Below are positions 43,301-51,707 of a DNA stretch of 64,000 nt, piece by piece. The notes under the pieces were generated by a model. The model saw nothing but the letters and a program-made list of their open reading frames with translations, was not told the DNA's origin and did no database searches. Numbering within the stretch: the stretch's first letter is position 1; the number at the start of each line of letters is the position of its first letter. The stretch is from Phytohabitans flavus (lineage in GTDB: Bacteria > Actinomycetota > Actinomycetes > Mycobacteriales > Micromonosporaceae): the NCBI RefSeq assembly GCF_011764545.1, contig NZ_AP022870.1, positions 8,624,001 to 8,688,000 on the forward strand, given 5' to 3'. The position numbers were made by a program, and so were the translations under genes.

Positions 43301-44494
43301 ATGACATCGATCGACGACCGCGCCGCGCTCCGCCGCGCCCGGGTCTCGACGTCGCTGCTTTTCCTGCTCTTTGGCACCGCGCTGGGCACGTGGACCGCCC
43401 GCATCCCGGCGATCAAGCAGGACCTGTCGCTTAGCGACGGGCAGCTCAGCGTCGGCCTGCTCGTCTTCGCGGCGGGCGCGATCACCGGCATGCAGGCGAT
43501 GGGGCGGGTCGTCGACCGCTGGGGCAGCCGGCGGGTGACCGTGCCGGTGGCCTTTGCCGAGGGCGCGGCGCTCGTGCTCCCCGCGCTCGCCGGTGACCTC
43601 GCGCTGCTGGCCGGCGCGCTCTTTCTCTTCGGTACGGTCCACGGCTCGCTCAACATCGCCATGAACGCGAGCGCGGTCGCGGTCGAGCGGGCCTGGGGGC
43701 GCCCGATCATGTCCTCGTTCCACGCCGTGTACAGCCTCGGCGGTTTCCTCGGCGCGGCGATCGGCGGCCTGTTCGCGTACGGCGGCGTGGCCCCGGACGT
43801 CACGTTCCTTGCCGTGGGCGTGCTGGCCGCCGCGCTGGCGGCCTGGTCGGCGGCGTGGCGGGTACCTCGGGTGGGCGGTCCGGTGCCGGTCACCTCGGCC
43901 GCCGGGGCGGGTACGGGGCCGATGCCCGGCGTGCTGTTCCTCGGCGTGCTCGCGTACTGCTGCCTGGTCGGCGAGGGCGCGGCGGCCGACTGGAGCACGG
44001 TCTACCTGCGCGAGAGCCTGGGCAGCTCGCCGGGCTTCGCGGCGGCGGCGTACGCGGCGTTCTCGATCGGCATGACCGGCGGGCGGCTTGTCGGCGACCG
44101 GCTCGCCGCGGCGCTCGGCCCGGTCCGGCTGGTACAGGGCTGCGGCCTGCTCGCCGCCGCTGGCCTCGGCACCGCGCTGCTCGTCAGCAATCCAGTCGCC
44201 GGTGTGGCCGGGTTCGGTTGCCTGGGCGCCGGCCTGTCGTGCATCGCGCCGCAGGTCTTCTCCGCGGCCGGCAACCGCGACCCGGCCCGGGCTGGCCGCG
44301 CGCTGGCCCGGGTGGCCAGCATGGGCTACGCCGGCTTCCTCACCGGCCCGGTGCTGATCGGCGGCGTCGCGGAGGCGACCAGCCTGCCGGTCGCGCTGGG
44401 CGTTCCGGTGGTGCTCGCGCTCTTCGTGGCGGGCACCGCGTCCGCCCTCCGGCCCATCCCCGCTCCAATGATCAGCCGCCCGGCCGGAACGTAG
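43301..44494 (+). CDS. Major facilitator superfamily transporter
   Basis: 397 residues, about 12 membrane helices, loop motif GRVVDRWGSRRV between helices 2 and 3 and a matching GGRLVGDRLA in the second half. Sequence type resembles YbjJ-like sugar/drug MFS proteins (TWTARIPAIKQDLSLSDGQL). Substrate unknown. A -10 TAGCCT (43290-43295) lies 5 nt before ATG 43301, overlapping the end of the preceding gene. Confidence 0.85.
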   Translation: MTSIDDRAALRRARVSTSLLFLLFGTALGTWTARIPAIKQDLSLSDGQLSVGLLVFAAGAITGMQAMGRVVDRWGSRRVTVPVAFAEGAALVLPALAGDLALLAGALFLFGTVHGSLNIAMNASAVAVERAWGRPIMSSFHAVYSLGGFLGAAIGGLFAYGGVAPDVTFLAVGVLAAALAAWSAAWRVPRVGGPVPVTSAAGAGTGPMPGVLFLGVLAYCCLVGEGAAADWSTVYLRESLGSSPGFAAAAYAAFSIGMTGGRLVGDRLAAALGPVRLVQGCGLLAAAGLGTALLVSNPVAGVAGFGCLGAGLSCIAPQVFSAAGNRDPARAGRALARVASMGYAGFLTGPVLIGGVAEATSLPVALGVPVVLALFVAGTASALRPIPAPMISRPAGT

Positions 44495-44504
44495 TCTGGT
44501 CCGC

Positions 44505-45395
44505 GTGGGAATGAGATTCGGGCTGCTCGGCACCGGTCACTGGGCGGCGGAAACGCAGGGCGCGGCGCTGGCCGCGCACCCTTCGGCGGACCTTGTCGCG
44601 GTGTGGGGTCGCGACGGGGCGAAGGCGGAGGCGCTCGCCGGGCGGTACGGCGCCACCCCGTACACCGATCTCGACGCGCTGCTGTCCGAAGTGGACGCCG
44701 TATCGATCGCGCTACCGCCGGACGTGCAGGCCGAGCTTGCCCTTCGCGCCGCGACCGCGGGCAAGCACCTGCTGCTGGACAAGCCGATGGCGATGGACAC
44801 CGCGGCGGCGGACCGCGTCGTCGCGGCGGTCCGCGAGCGCGGCCTCTCCTCGGTGGTGTTCTTCACCAACCGCTTCCGCGACAACATCGTGCGGTTCGTC
44901 GAGGAGACGGCCGCGACCGGTGGGTGGCACGGCGCCCGGGTAACCCAGTTCGCGTCGATCTTCCAGCCCGGCAACCCGTACGGCGCCTCGCCCTGGCGCC
45001 GCGAGCGGGGCGCGCTCTGGGACGTCGGCCCGCACGTGCTCTCGGTACTGCTGCCGGTGCTCGGGCCGGTGGCCGAGGTGACCGCCGTGGGCGGCCCGCG
45101 GGACACGACCCACCTGGCGCTGAAGCACGCCGGCGGCGCGGTGACGACCGCCTCCCTGACCCTGGACGCGCCGGCCGGCGCGATGCTGCGGGACACCGAC
45201 TTCTACGGCGAGCACGGCGTCGCGACGATGCCGGTACCCGAGGGGAGCTCGGTGTCGGCGTTTGGCGTGGCGATCGACCGGCTGCTCAAGGGCGGGTCGG
45301 AGCCGTGCGATGTGGGGTTCGGCCGCGAGGTGGTGGCCGTACTGGAGGCGGGCGATATCGCCCTGCGCGAAAAGCGGCCAGTCCAGGTGGCCTGA
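44505..45395 (+). CDS. Gfo/Idh/MocA-family oxidoreductase
   Basis: 296 residues: N-terminal Rossmann GLLGTGHWAAETQGAAL, the EKP-like motif as LLLDKPMAMD, and a C-terminal substrate domain (GALWDVGPHVLSVLLPVLGPV). Somewhat shorter than the usual ~340. Acts on a sugar or polyol with NAD(P). GTG 44505 is 7 nt after TAGTCT (44492-44497); ATG 44511 is an alternative. Confidence 0.85.
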   Translation: MGMRFGLLGTGHWAAETQGAALAAHPSADLVAVWGRDGAKAEALAGRYGATPYTDLDALLSEVDAVSIALPPDVQAELALRAATAGKHLLLDKPMAMDTAAADRVVAAVRERGLSSVVFFTNRFRDNIVRFVEETAATGGWHGARVTQFASIFQPGNPYGASPWRRERGALWDVGPHVLSVLLPVLGPVAEVTAVGGPRDTTHLALKHAGGAVTTASLTLDAPAGAMLRDTDFYGEHGVATMPVPEGSSVSAFGVAIDRLLKGGSEPCDVGFGREVVAVLEAGDIALREKRPVQVA

Positions 45396-45480
45396 CGGGT
45401 TACGGTCGCGGGAAGGCGGCGATCGCCGGGGCGGCGCTTCCGTCCGGCGTCGCGGCGCGAGCGACCAGGGAGGCGCCCCC

Positions 45481-46143
45481 GTGGAGTTGCGACACGACCC
45501 CCTCCGGCCATGGCGCCCGCCCGTCGGGCCCGGCTCTCCCGGGCAGCCGCCGCTGCCGCCCGAGCTGGGGGGCGGCGAGGGTGTGCCGCCGTGGCTCCAG
45601 GAGCGCCTCTTCGAGCAGCGGATGGTCGTGCTCACCGGCCCGCTCAACGACGACGCGGCGACCCGCGCGGCCGCCGCGCTGATGACGCTCGACGCGCTGG
45701 GCAGCGAGCCGGTGCGGCTTCAGCTGGCCACGCCCGACGGCGACCTGGCCGCCGCGTTCGGCCTGATCGACGTGATCGACTCGATGGCCGCACCGGTGCA
45801 CGCGGTGGTCACCAGCCTCGCCGGTGGCGCGGCGGTGGGGCTGCTCGCGGCGACGGCGCGGCGGCTGGCGTACCGGCACGCCCGCATCCGCCTCAGCGAG
45901 CCGCGCGCGGCCGCGGTCAGCGGTACCGCCGACGAGGTGGCCGCCGCCGCGGGGCAGTACCTGCGCGAGCTCGAGGAGCTGGCGGTGCGCATGGCCACCG
46001 CCACCGGACAGCCGCGCAGCCGGATCGAGGACGACCTCTCCGCGGGCCGGGTGCTCACCGCCGAGCAGGCCATGGAGTACGGGCTGCTGGACGAGATCAT
46101 CGGCGGTCAGCCTTCGGGAGGAGCGGGTCAGACCTCAGGCTGA
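45481..46143 (+). CDS. ClpP-like protein lacking the catalytic Ser and His
   Basis: 220 residues with the ClpP fold pattern: WLQERLFEQRMVVLTGPLNDDAA, DGDLAAAFGLIDVIDSM, VTSLAGGAAVGLLAATA, IRLSEPRA, AEQAMEYGLLDEII. At the place of the catalytic Ser (GxxASxGA in ClpP) the sequence reads LAGGAAVG, and the His of IHQP is Ser in RLSEP. It is therefore probably an inactive subunit or scaffold. GTG 45481 is used (GGGAGG upstream). Not beside other clp genes. Confidence 0.72.
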   Translation: MELRHDPLRPWRPPVGPGSPGQPPLPPELGGGEGVPPWLQERLFEQRMVVLTGPLNDDAATRAAAALMTLDALGSEPVRLQLATPDGDLAAAFGLIDVIDSMAAPVHAVVTSLAGGAAVGLLAATARRLAYRHARIRLSEPRAAAVSGTADEVAAAAGQYLRELEELAVRMATATGQPRSRIEDDLSAGRVLTAEQAMEYGLLDEIIGGQPSGGAGQTSG

Positions 46144-46212
46144 CGCCGGCCACCCGCGAGATCACGCCGCAGGCGGTCGGCGTGGACCGTACGCGTACCT
46201 AGCGTCGAAACC

Positions 46213-47109
46213 ATGATTGAGGTACGCGCGCTGAGCAAGCGCTTCGGCGACAAGCTCGCCGTCGACCAACTTTCGTTCACCGTCAAACCGGGCCAGGTCA
46301 CCGGCTTCCTCGGCCCGAACGGCGCGGGCAAGTCCACCACGATGCGCATGATCGTCGGGCTGGACCGGCCAAGCGACGGGGTGGCGACCGTCAACGGCCG
46401 GGCGTACCGCGAGCACGGCGCGCCGCTGCGCCAGATGGGTGCGCTGCTCGATGCCAAGTCCGTCCACAAGGGACGTACGGCCCGCAGCCACCTGCTCGCG
46501 CTCGCCCAGACGCACGGCATCCCGGCCGCCAGGGTGGACGAGGTGCTCGGGATGGTGGGGCTGGAGTCGGCCGCGCGGCGGCGGGCCGGGAGCTTCTCGC
46601 TCGGCATGGGCCAGCGGCTCGGCATCGCGGCCGCACTGCTCGGCGACCCGGCCGCGGTGATCCTCGACGAGCCGGTCAACGGGCTCGACCCGGACGGCGT
46701 GCTCTGGGTCCGCAACCTGCTCAAAGGGCTGGCCGCCGAGGGCCGCACGGTCCTGGTCTCCAGCCACCTAATGAGCGAGATGGCGGTGACCGCCGAGCAC
46801 CTGGTGATCATCGGGCGGGGCCGGCTGCTCGCCGACACCACGGTCGACGACCTCATCGCTCGGGTGGCGGTGGGGAGCGTGCTCGTCCGTACCCCGGAAG
46901 CCACCGCCCTCCGCGACGCGCTGGTGGCCGGCCGCGCGACGGTGACCAGCGCGGAGCCGGGCCTGCTCCAGGTCAGCGGCGCGAGCGCCGCGGAGATCGG
47001 CGACCTGGCCCGCCGGCACGGGATCGCGCTGCACGAGCTGACGCCGCGGCGCGCGTCGCTGGAAGAGGCGTACATGGAGCTGACCCGGACGGCGGTGGAG
47101 TACCAGTGA
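46213..47109 (+). CDS. ABC transporter ATP-binding protein
   Basis: 298 residues: Walker A GPNGAGKST, SLGMGQRLGIAAALLGDP signature, Walker B VILDEPVNGLDPDG, SSHLMSEM. Same exporter subfamily as the ATPase at 1096. ATG 46213 lies 7 nt after TAGCGT (46200-46205). First of a four-gene set with permease, histidine kinase and response regulator, all overlapping by a few bases. Confidence 0.9.
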   Translation: MIEVRALSKRFGDKLAVDQLSFTVKPGQVTGFLGPNGAGKSTTMRMIVGLDRPSDGVATVNGRAYREHGAPLRQMGALLDAKSVHKGRTARSHLLALAQTHGIPAARVDEVLGMVGLESAARRRAGSFSLGMGQRLGIAAALLGDPAAVILDEPVNGLDPDGVLWVRNLLKGLAAEGRTVLVSSHLMSEMAVTAEHLVIIGRGRLLADTTVDDLIARVAVGSVLVRTPEATALRDALVAGRATVTSAEPGLLQVSGASAAEIGDLARRHGIALHELTPRRASLEEAYMELTRTAVEYQ

Positions 47110-47885
47110 TCACGTTTCCACGCGTGGCACGCGCCGAGTGGACCAAGCTTGTCTCACTCCGCTCCACCTGGATCACGCTCGGCGCCGCGTCGGTGCTCGC
47201 GATCGGCCTCGCTGGCCTGATCGGGTACGCGGTGCACCGCTCGATCGAGGGCGGCGAGCCGCCGTTGACGCTGGCCCAGGCGGTCGGTACCGCGTTCCTG
47301 CCGATCGACTTATTCGTGCTGGTCCTCGGGGTCTTCGGCGTGCTCCAGATGACCGGGGAGTACGGCAGCGGGCTCATCCGGGCCACGTTCACGGCGGTAC
47401 CCCGGCGGTGGCCGGTCGTCGCCGCGAAGGCGGTGGTCCTGACCGTGCTCACGCTGCCGGTGATGGCGGTGACCGCGCTCGGCTCGTTCCTGCTCTGCCA
47501 GGCGTTGATCGGCGACACCGGCGCCGGGCTCGGCGACCCGGGCGTGCCCCGCGCGATCGCCGGCGCGGCCGTCTGCCCGGTGCTCATGGGCCTGCTCGGG
47601 CTCGGCATCGGCACGCTCCTGCGGCACACGGCCGGGGCGATCACCACGCTGGTGGCCGCGCTCTTCGTCATCCCGGTGCTGCTCGGCCCGGCACTGCCGA
47701 ACGACTGGGAGAAGAACGTCATGAAGTACGTGCCGACGGTCGCCGGCCAGGCCATGTACAGCGTCGGCGGGGGTGGCGGGCCGTTCGAGACGCTGTCGCC
47801 GGGCGCCTCAGCCGCTGTGATGGTGGGGTGGGTCGCGCTGGTCCTGACGGGCGCCCTGGCCCTGCTGATCCGTCGTGACGCCTAA
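47106..47885 (+). CDS. ABC-2 type transporter permease
   Basis: 259 residues, six hydrophobic segments, opening VARAEWTKLVSLRSTW. GTG 47106 overlaps the ATPase stop (GTGA). Partner of the ATPase; substrate unknown but the linked two-component system suggests an envelope-stress or antibiotic-responsive exporter. Confidence 0.85.
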   Translation: MITFPRVARAEWTKLVSLRSTWITLGAASVLAIGLAGLIGYAVHRSIEGGEPPLTLAQAVGTAFLPIDLFVLVLGVFGVLQMTGEYGSGLIRATFTAVPRRWPVVAAKAVVLTVLTLPVMAVTALGSFLLCQALIGDTGAGLGDPGVPRAIAGAAVCPVLMGLLGLGIGTLLRHTAGAITTLVAALFVIPVLLGPALPNDWEKNVMKYVPTVAGQAMYSVGGGGGPFETLSPGASAAVMVGWVALVLTGALALLIRRDA

Positions 47886-49047
47886 CCTGCTGGACATGGG
47901 CAGGTTGCGGGCCGTGCTGGCGCGGCACCCAAGGCTGGTCGACGCCGGCCTCGTCGTGCCGCTGGCCGTCATTACCGGTCCGGCGGCGCTGCGCGGGGCG
48001 GGCGTCGCGGCGTGGCTCTGCTTCGGCCTCGTCCATGCGCCGATCGTGTGGCGGCGCCGCTGGCCGGTCCCGGTCTTCTGGGCGGTGTTCGGGCTGGCGA
48101 TCTTGGCCGGGCTTGTCGTGGGCGTACGGGTCGAGGGGCTCTACCCGGAGGCGGTCGTGGCGGTCGCCGTCTACACGGTCGCCAGGTACGCACCGCGCCG
48201 GCAGCTGATCCCGATCGTCGTGGCCATCGAGCTGCCGGCGCTCGTCGTGTTCATCATGGACGGTCCACACTGGACGGCACTCGGGTTCGTCACGTCGGCG
48301 CTGGCGGCCACGGTCCTGCTCGGTATCACGGTCCGTACCCGCCGGGCGTACCTCGCCGAGCTGGAGGAGCGGGCCCGGCGGCTGGAGCGGGAACGGGACC
48401 AGCAGGCGCAGATCGCGGTGGCCGCCGAGCGGGCCCGGATCGCCCGGGACATGCACGACATCGTGGCGCACAACCTGGCCGTGATGGTCGCGCTCGCCGA
48501 CGGTGCCGCGTTCACCGCGACCGCCTCGCCGGAGCGGGCCGCCGACACGATGCACACGGTGGCGGCCACCGGGCGGGAGGCACTCGGCGAGATGCGCCGC
48601 GTGCTCGGCCTGCTCCGCGAGGAGGGTGCCGGGCGGACCCCGCAGCCCGGGCTGGACGGGCTCGACGCGCTGGTGGAGCGGGTGCGCGCGGCCGGCGTAC
48701 GGGTCGCGCTGACCGTCGACGGCGTGCCCGGAGACTGGGGTGCCGGTGCGGGCCTGGCCGTGTACCGCATCGTGCAGGAGGCGCTGACGAACACGCTCAA
48801 GCACGCTGGGCCGGAGGCGAGCGCGCACGTCCAGCTCCGCTACCGCGACGGTGCCGCCGAGGTGGAGATCATCGACGACGGCGGGCAGCGGGTCGCCGCC
48901 CCCGCCGTCGCCGGCGGTCACGGCCTGACCGGCATGGCCGAGCGGACCGCGGCGTACGGTGGCGACGTGACGGCTGGGCCCCGGGAGGGCGCGCCGGGCT
49001 GGCGGGTGTACGCCCGCCTGCGCTTCGACGACGGGGCAGCAGCGTGA
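47875..49047 (+). CDS. Sensor histidine kinase (NarL-type, HisKA_3)
   Basis: 390 residues from GTG 47875, or 383 from ATG 47896, which has a TAACCT -10-like box 7 nt upstream. Four to five N-terminal membrane segments, then HisKA_3 with the phospho-acceptor His in RIARDMHDIVAHNL and HATPase_c with GHGLTGMAERTAAYGG. Overlaps both neighbours: the permease stop and the regulator start (GTGA). Likely senses at the membrane and controls the exporter. Confidence 0.88.
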   Translation: MTPNLLDMGRLRAVLARHPRLVDAGLVVPLAVITGPAALRGAGVAAWLCFGLVHAPIVWRRRWPVPVFWAVFGLAILAGLVVGVRVEGLYPEAVVAVAVYTVARYAPRRQLIPIVVAIELPALVVFIMDGPHWTALGFVTSALAATVLLGITVRTRRAYLAELEERARRLERERDQQAQIAVAAERARIARDMHDIVAHNLAVMVALADGAAFTATASPERAADTMHTVAATGREALGEMRRVLGLLREEGAGRTPQPGLDGLDALVERVRAAGVRVALTVDGVPGDWGAGAGLAVYRIVQEALTNTLKHAGPEASAHVQLRYRDGAAEVEIIDDGGQRVAAPAVAGGHGLTGMAERTAAYGGDVTAGPREGAPGWRVYARLRFDDGAAA

Positions 49048-49727
49048 GCGTCAGGATCCTGCTCGCGGACGATCAGGCGTTGCTGCGCCTCGGTTTTCGC
49101 ATGGTCCTGGAGACCCAGCCGGACCTGACCGTGGTCGGCGAGGCGGGTAACGGCGCGCAGGCGGCCACGATGACCCGGGCGCTGAAGCCGGACGTGGTGC
49201 TGATGGACGTGCGCATGCCGGTCACCGACGGCATCGAGGCGACGCGGCGCATCGTCGAGTCGGGGTCCGCGGCGCGCGTCCTGGTGCTCACCACGTTCAA
49301 CCTCGACGAGTACGTGTACGCCGCGCTCCGCGCCGGTGCCAGTGGTTTCCTGCTCAAGGACGTACCGCCGGCCGACCTGATCAGCGGGATCCGGGCGGTG
49401 GCGGCGGGTGACGCGGTGGTCGCGCCGAGCGTGACGCGCCGGCTGATCGACGCGTTCGCCGGGCACCTGCCGGACCCGGCCAGTGGGCGGTCGCCCACGG
49501 ACGAGCGGCTGGGCCAGCTCACCGATCGCGAGCGGGAGGTGCTCGTCGAGGTCGCGCGCGGCCACTCGAACGCGGAGATCGCCCAGTCACTTGTCGTGTC
49601 CGAGGCGACGGTCAAGACGCACGTCGGGAGGATCCTGACGAAGCTGGCACTCCGCGACCGGGTACAGGTGGTGGTGTTCGCGTACGAGTCCGGCATCGTC
49701 CGGCCCGGTACTGATCCCGGAGACTGA
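49044..49727 (+). CDS. NarL/LuxR-family response regulator
   Basis: 227 residues. REC domain (RILLADDQALLRLGF, phospho-Asp in DVVLMDVRMPV, LTTFN, LLKDVPPADL) and LuxR helix-turn-helix (LTDREREVLVEVARGHSN, VSEATVKTHVGRILTKL). GTG 49044 overlaps the kinase stop as GTGA. Cognate regulator of the upstream kinase. Confidence 0.92.
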   Translation: MSVRILLADDQALLRLGFRMVLETQPDLTVVGEAGNGAQAATMTRALKPDVVLMDVRMPVTDGIEATRRIVESGSAARVLVLTTFNLDEYVYAALRAGASGFLLKDVPPADLISGIRAVAAGDAVVAPSVTRRLIDAFAGHLPDPASGRSPTDERLGQLTDREREVLVEVARGHSNAEIAQSLVVSEATVKTHVGRILTKLALRDRVQVVVFAYESGIVRPGTDPGD

Positions 49728-49820
49728 GTGATCCCCTACGACTTTGGTCGTAGCAGGTGTGCCCGACATTCCACTTCTGGTAGGTCGCCGTGGGGCGTGT
49801 GCCTGCCTACGCTCCTAGGT

Positions 49821-50219
49821 ATGGGGGAGAGCCAACACCAGATGAAAGCCGAGGTCACCGTCGGTGCGCGGGGGATCGACGTGCGCGTCACCGGTGAGAT
49901 CGATATTGCGAACGTGGACGAGTTCCGGGCGCTGCTGTGGGCCTTGCCGGCCACGCCCGCGCCCTTGCGGGTCGACCTTGGGGGAGTCGACTTCCTGTCC
50001 GCCGCGGGCGTCCGGGCGCTCATCGCGGTGCACCTGCGCATGCGCGCCCGGGGCGGGCAGTTGGTCATCTGCAATCCGAACTCGGTGGTCCGCCGCACGC
50101 TTCGCGCCACACGGGTCAACCGGGTCATCCCGATCGTCGGCTCCTCGGCGGTCGGCGAGGAGGTCACCCGGTCCTTGCCGGCACCCGTGCCGCTCCGCCG
50201 AGCCGCGACGCTGATCTGA
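49821..50219 (+). CDS. STAS-domain anti-sigma factor antagonist
   Basis: 132 residues of SpoIIAA-like fold: IDVRVTGEIDIANVDEFRALL, LRVDLGGVDFLSAAGVRALI (the Ser in DFLSAAG is the usual phosphorylation site) and QLVICNPNSVVRRTL. It would bind a kinase-type anti-sigma factor, none of which lies adjacent. ATG 49821 follows TACGCT (49808-49813) by 7 nt. Confidence 0.87.
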   Translation: MGESQHQMKAEVTVGARGIDVRVTGEIDIANVDEFRALLWALPATPAPLRVDLGGVDFLSAAGVRALIAVHLRMRARGGQLVICNPNSVVRRTLRATRVNRVIPIVGSSAVGEEVTRSLPAPVPLRRAATLI

Positions 50220-50620
50220 GGGAGTTCGATCGTGGGCGCCTCGCCGCATGGCGGGGCGCCCACGCTTGCTCAGTGGGCGCAGCGGCCCTGTCTGATGAGG
50301 AACGCAGCGGGGGTGCATCCCCCGGGAAGCACCCCCGCCGTCCCTCCCCCAGCCCCAGAGGGGGAGCGGGCCGCGGGGCGCACCCCCATGCGCCGCCGCG
50401 GCTCTGTGAAGATCCAGGTAAGAGGAGCGTCGAGCGGCGCTCGTGATACAAAAAAATTCTTTCGTCAGGTATGTATCAGCGCGACGTTGATCACCTCCTC
50501 CCCTGTGCGTGACGCACTGCGGCCTGGGCAAAGCCCGAAACGCGCTTACGATGGCGCAGTGTGTTGGGGTGCAGGTCAGGCCCTGCCTAGGCGGCAGGGC
50601 TCGGATAGGAGGGGGGTGCG
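50220..50620. other. Intergenic region with stacked hairpins upstream of the sigma-factor operon
   Basis: 401 bases without a gene. It holds a 15-bp terminator (arms 50231-50245 and 50250-50264, one G-U pair), a second hairpin GCGGGGGTGC (50307-50316) / GCACCCCCGC (50329-50338), and a hairpin GCCCTGCC (50580-50587) / GGCAGGGC (50593-50600) ending 20 nt before the sigma start, just ahead of its ribosome site. The last could modulate translation. Confidence 0.65.
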
Positions 50621-51229
50621 ATGACATCGGCGACTTCTGACGACACCGGGGTCGGAACTGCCTCCTGGGAGGTGGCCGCGCGCGAGTTTGCCGCGTGGCG
50701 GGCTGGTGACCGGGCGGCGCTCGATCGCCTCGTGCGGTTGTTGACGCCAGTGCTGTGGCATCTCGTCCGGGCGTATGGGCTCGATCGCGAGTCGGCCGAG
50801 GACGTGGTGCAGACGACCTGGATGGCGCTGGTGCGCAATGTGGACTCGGTGCGTGACCCGCAGGCGGTGCTCCGGTGGACGACGACCACCGCGCGCCGCG
50901 AGGCGTGGCGCACCGCGCGCCTGGGCCGGCGGGTCGACGTGGCGGAGCCGCAAACCCTCGACGCGGCACTGCCTCCGGTTGGCGGGCCGGACAGCACCGT
51001 ACTGGCCGAGCGCACCGCGCGGACACTGTGGCGGCACATCGCCCAGCTGCCCGAGCGTTGCCAGCGGCTGCTGCGGGTGATCGCGTTCGAGGACCGGCCG
51101 GACTACGCCTCCCTCTCCACCGAGCTCGGTATCGCCGTGGGCAGCATCGGTCCGACCCGCGGGCGATGTCTCGACAAGCTACGCGGCCTGCTGGCCGCCG
51201 ATCCGGAGTGGAGTGACCAGCGTGACTGA
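50621..51229 (+). CDS. ECF-type RNA polymerase sigma factor
   Basis: 202 residues. Region 2 (FAAWRAGDRAALDRLVRLLTPVLWHLVRAYGLDRESAEDVVQTTWMALVR, given here in parts: LDRESAEDVVQTTW) and region 4 (LPERCQRLLRVIAFED, YASLSTELGIAVGSIGPTRG) are clear. The region-4 helix-turn-helix ends SIGPTRGRCLDKLR, as in sigma-70 proteins that accompany S8/CHAT genes. ATG 50621 has GGAGGGGGG. Its 3' end overlaps the companion gene. No zinc-type anti-sigma factor is linked. Confidence 0.85.
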   Translation: MTSATSDDTGVGTASWEVAAREFAAWRAGDRAALDRLVRLLTPVLWHLVRAYGLDRESAEDVVQTTWMALVRNVDSVRDPQAVLRWTTTTARREAWRTARLGRRVDVAEPQTLDAALPPVGGPDSTVLAERTARTLWRHIAQLPERCQRLLRVIAFEDRPDYASLSTELGIAVGSIGPTRGRCLDKLRGLLAADPEWSDQRD

Positions 51230-51680
51230 CGACGTGACGCTGTTGCGTGCGGTCCACGACATGTACGACACGATGGATCCGCCGCCGGCAGACCTGGCTG
51301 ACCGCGTGCTTTTCACGCTGCAGCTTGAAGACCTGGAATTCGAGCTCATGCGGCTGGAAGAGGCCCTCCAGCCGGCCGGCGCTCGTGGCCCCGAGACCGC
51401 CTCGACGGTCACCTTTTCGGCCGAAAGCCTCACTGTGATGGTGACGGTGTCGGATTCGGGACCGCATCGGCGCCGGATCGACGGTTGGATCGCACCAGGC
51501 GGGGCCCTTCGGGTCGAGCTGCGCACCCCGCGAGGTGTGCACGAAACCCAAGCCGACGCCGACGGGCGGTTCGCTTTCGCGGAGGTGCCGTCCGGTCTGG
51601 TCCAGATCATGATCCATCCGACGACCGGGGCGGAGGTACCCCTGCACCGGCCGGTGGTCACACCACCGGTGCAGCTTTAG
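51213..51680 (+). CDS. Sigma-linked companion protein with carboxypeptidase-regulatory-like beta domain
   Basis: 155 residues, cytosolic. An N-terminal acidic helix (LLRAVHDMYDTMDPPPADLADRVLF, LEFELMRLEEAL) is followed by a beta-rich part (VMVTVSDSGPHRRRIDGWIAPGG, VELRTPRGVHETQADADGRF, AFAEVPSGLVQI) like CarboxypepD_reg modules. GTG 51213 overlaps the sigma gene by 17 nt; GTG 51222 is an alternative. Position directly after the sigma gene suggests a regulator or anti-sigma-like partner. No established family function. Confidence 0.65.
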   Translation: MTSVTDDVTLLRAVHDMYDTMDPPPADLADRVLFTLQLEDLEFELMRLEEALQPAGARGPETASTVTFSAESLTVMVTVSDSGPHRRRIDGWIAPGGALRVELRTPRGVHETQADADGRFAFAEVPSGLVQIMIHPTTGAEVPLHRPVVTPPVQL

Positions 51681-51707
51681 CCCCGACACCTTCCGTGGGA
51701 GTTCATC

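Noticed and set aside
51213..51680. Zinc-type anti-sigma factor identity for the sigma companion
   Set aside because: It has no H-x3-C-x2-C motif and no membrane helix, unlike the true RskA at 63150; only position supports a regulatory role.
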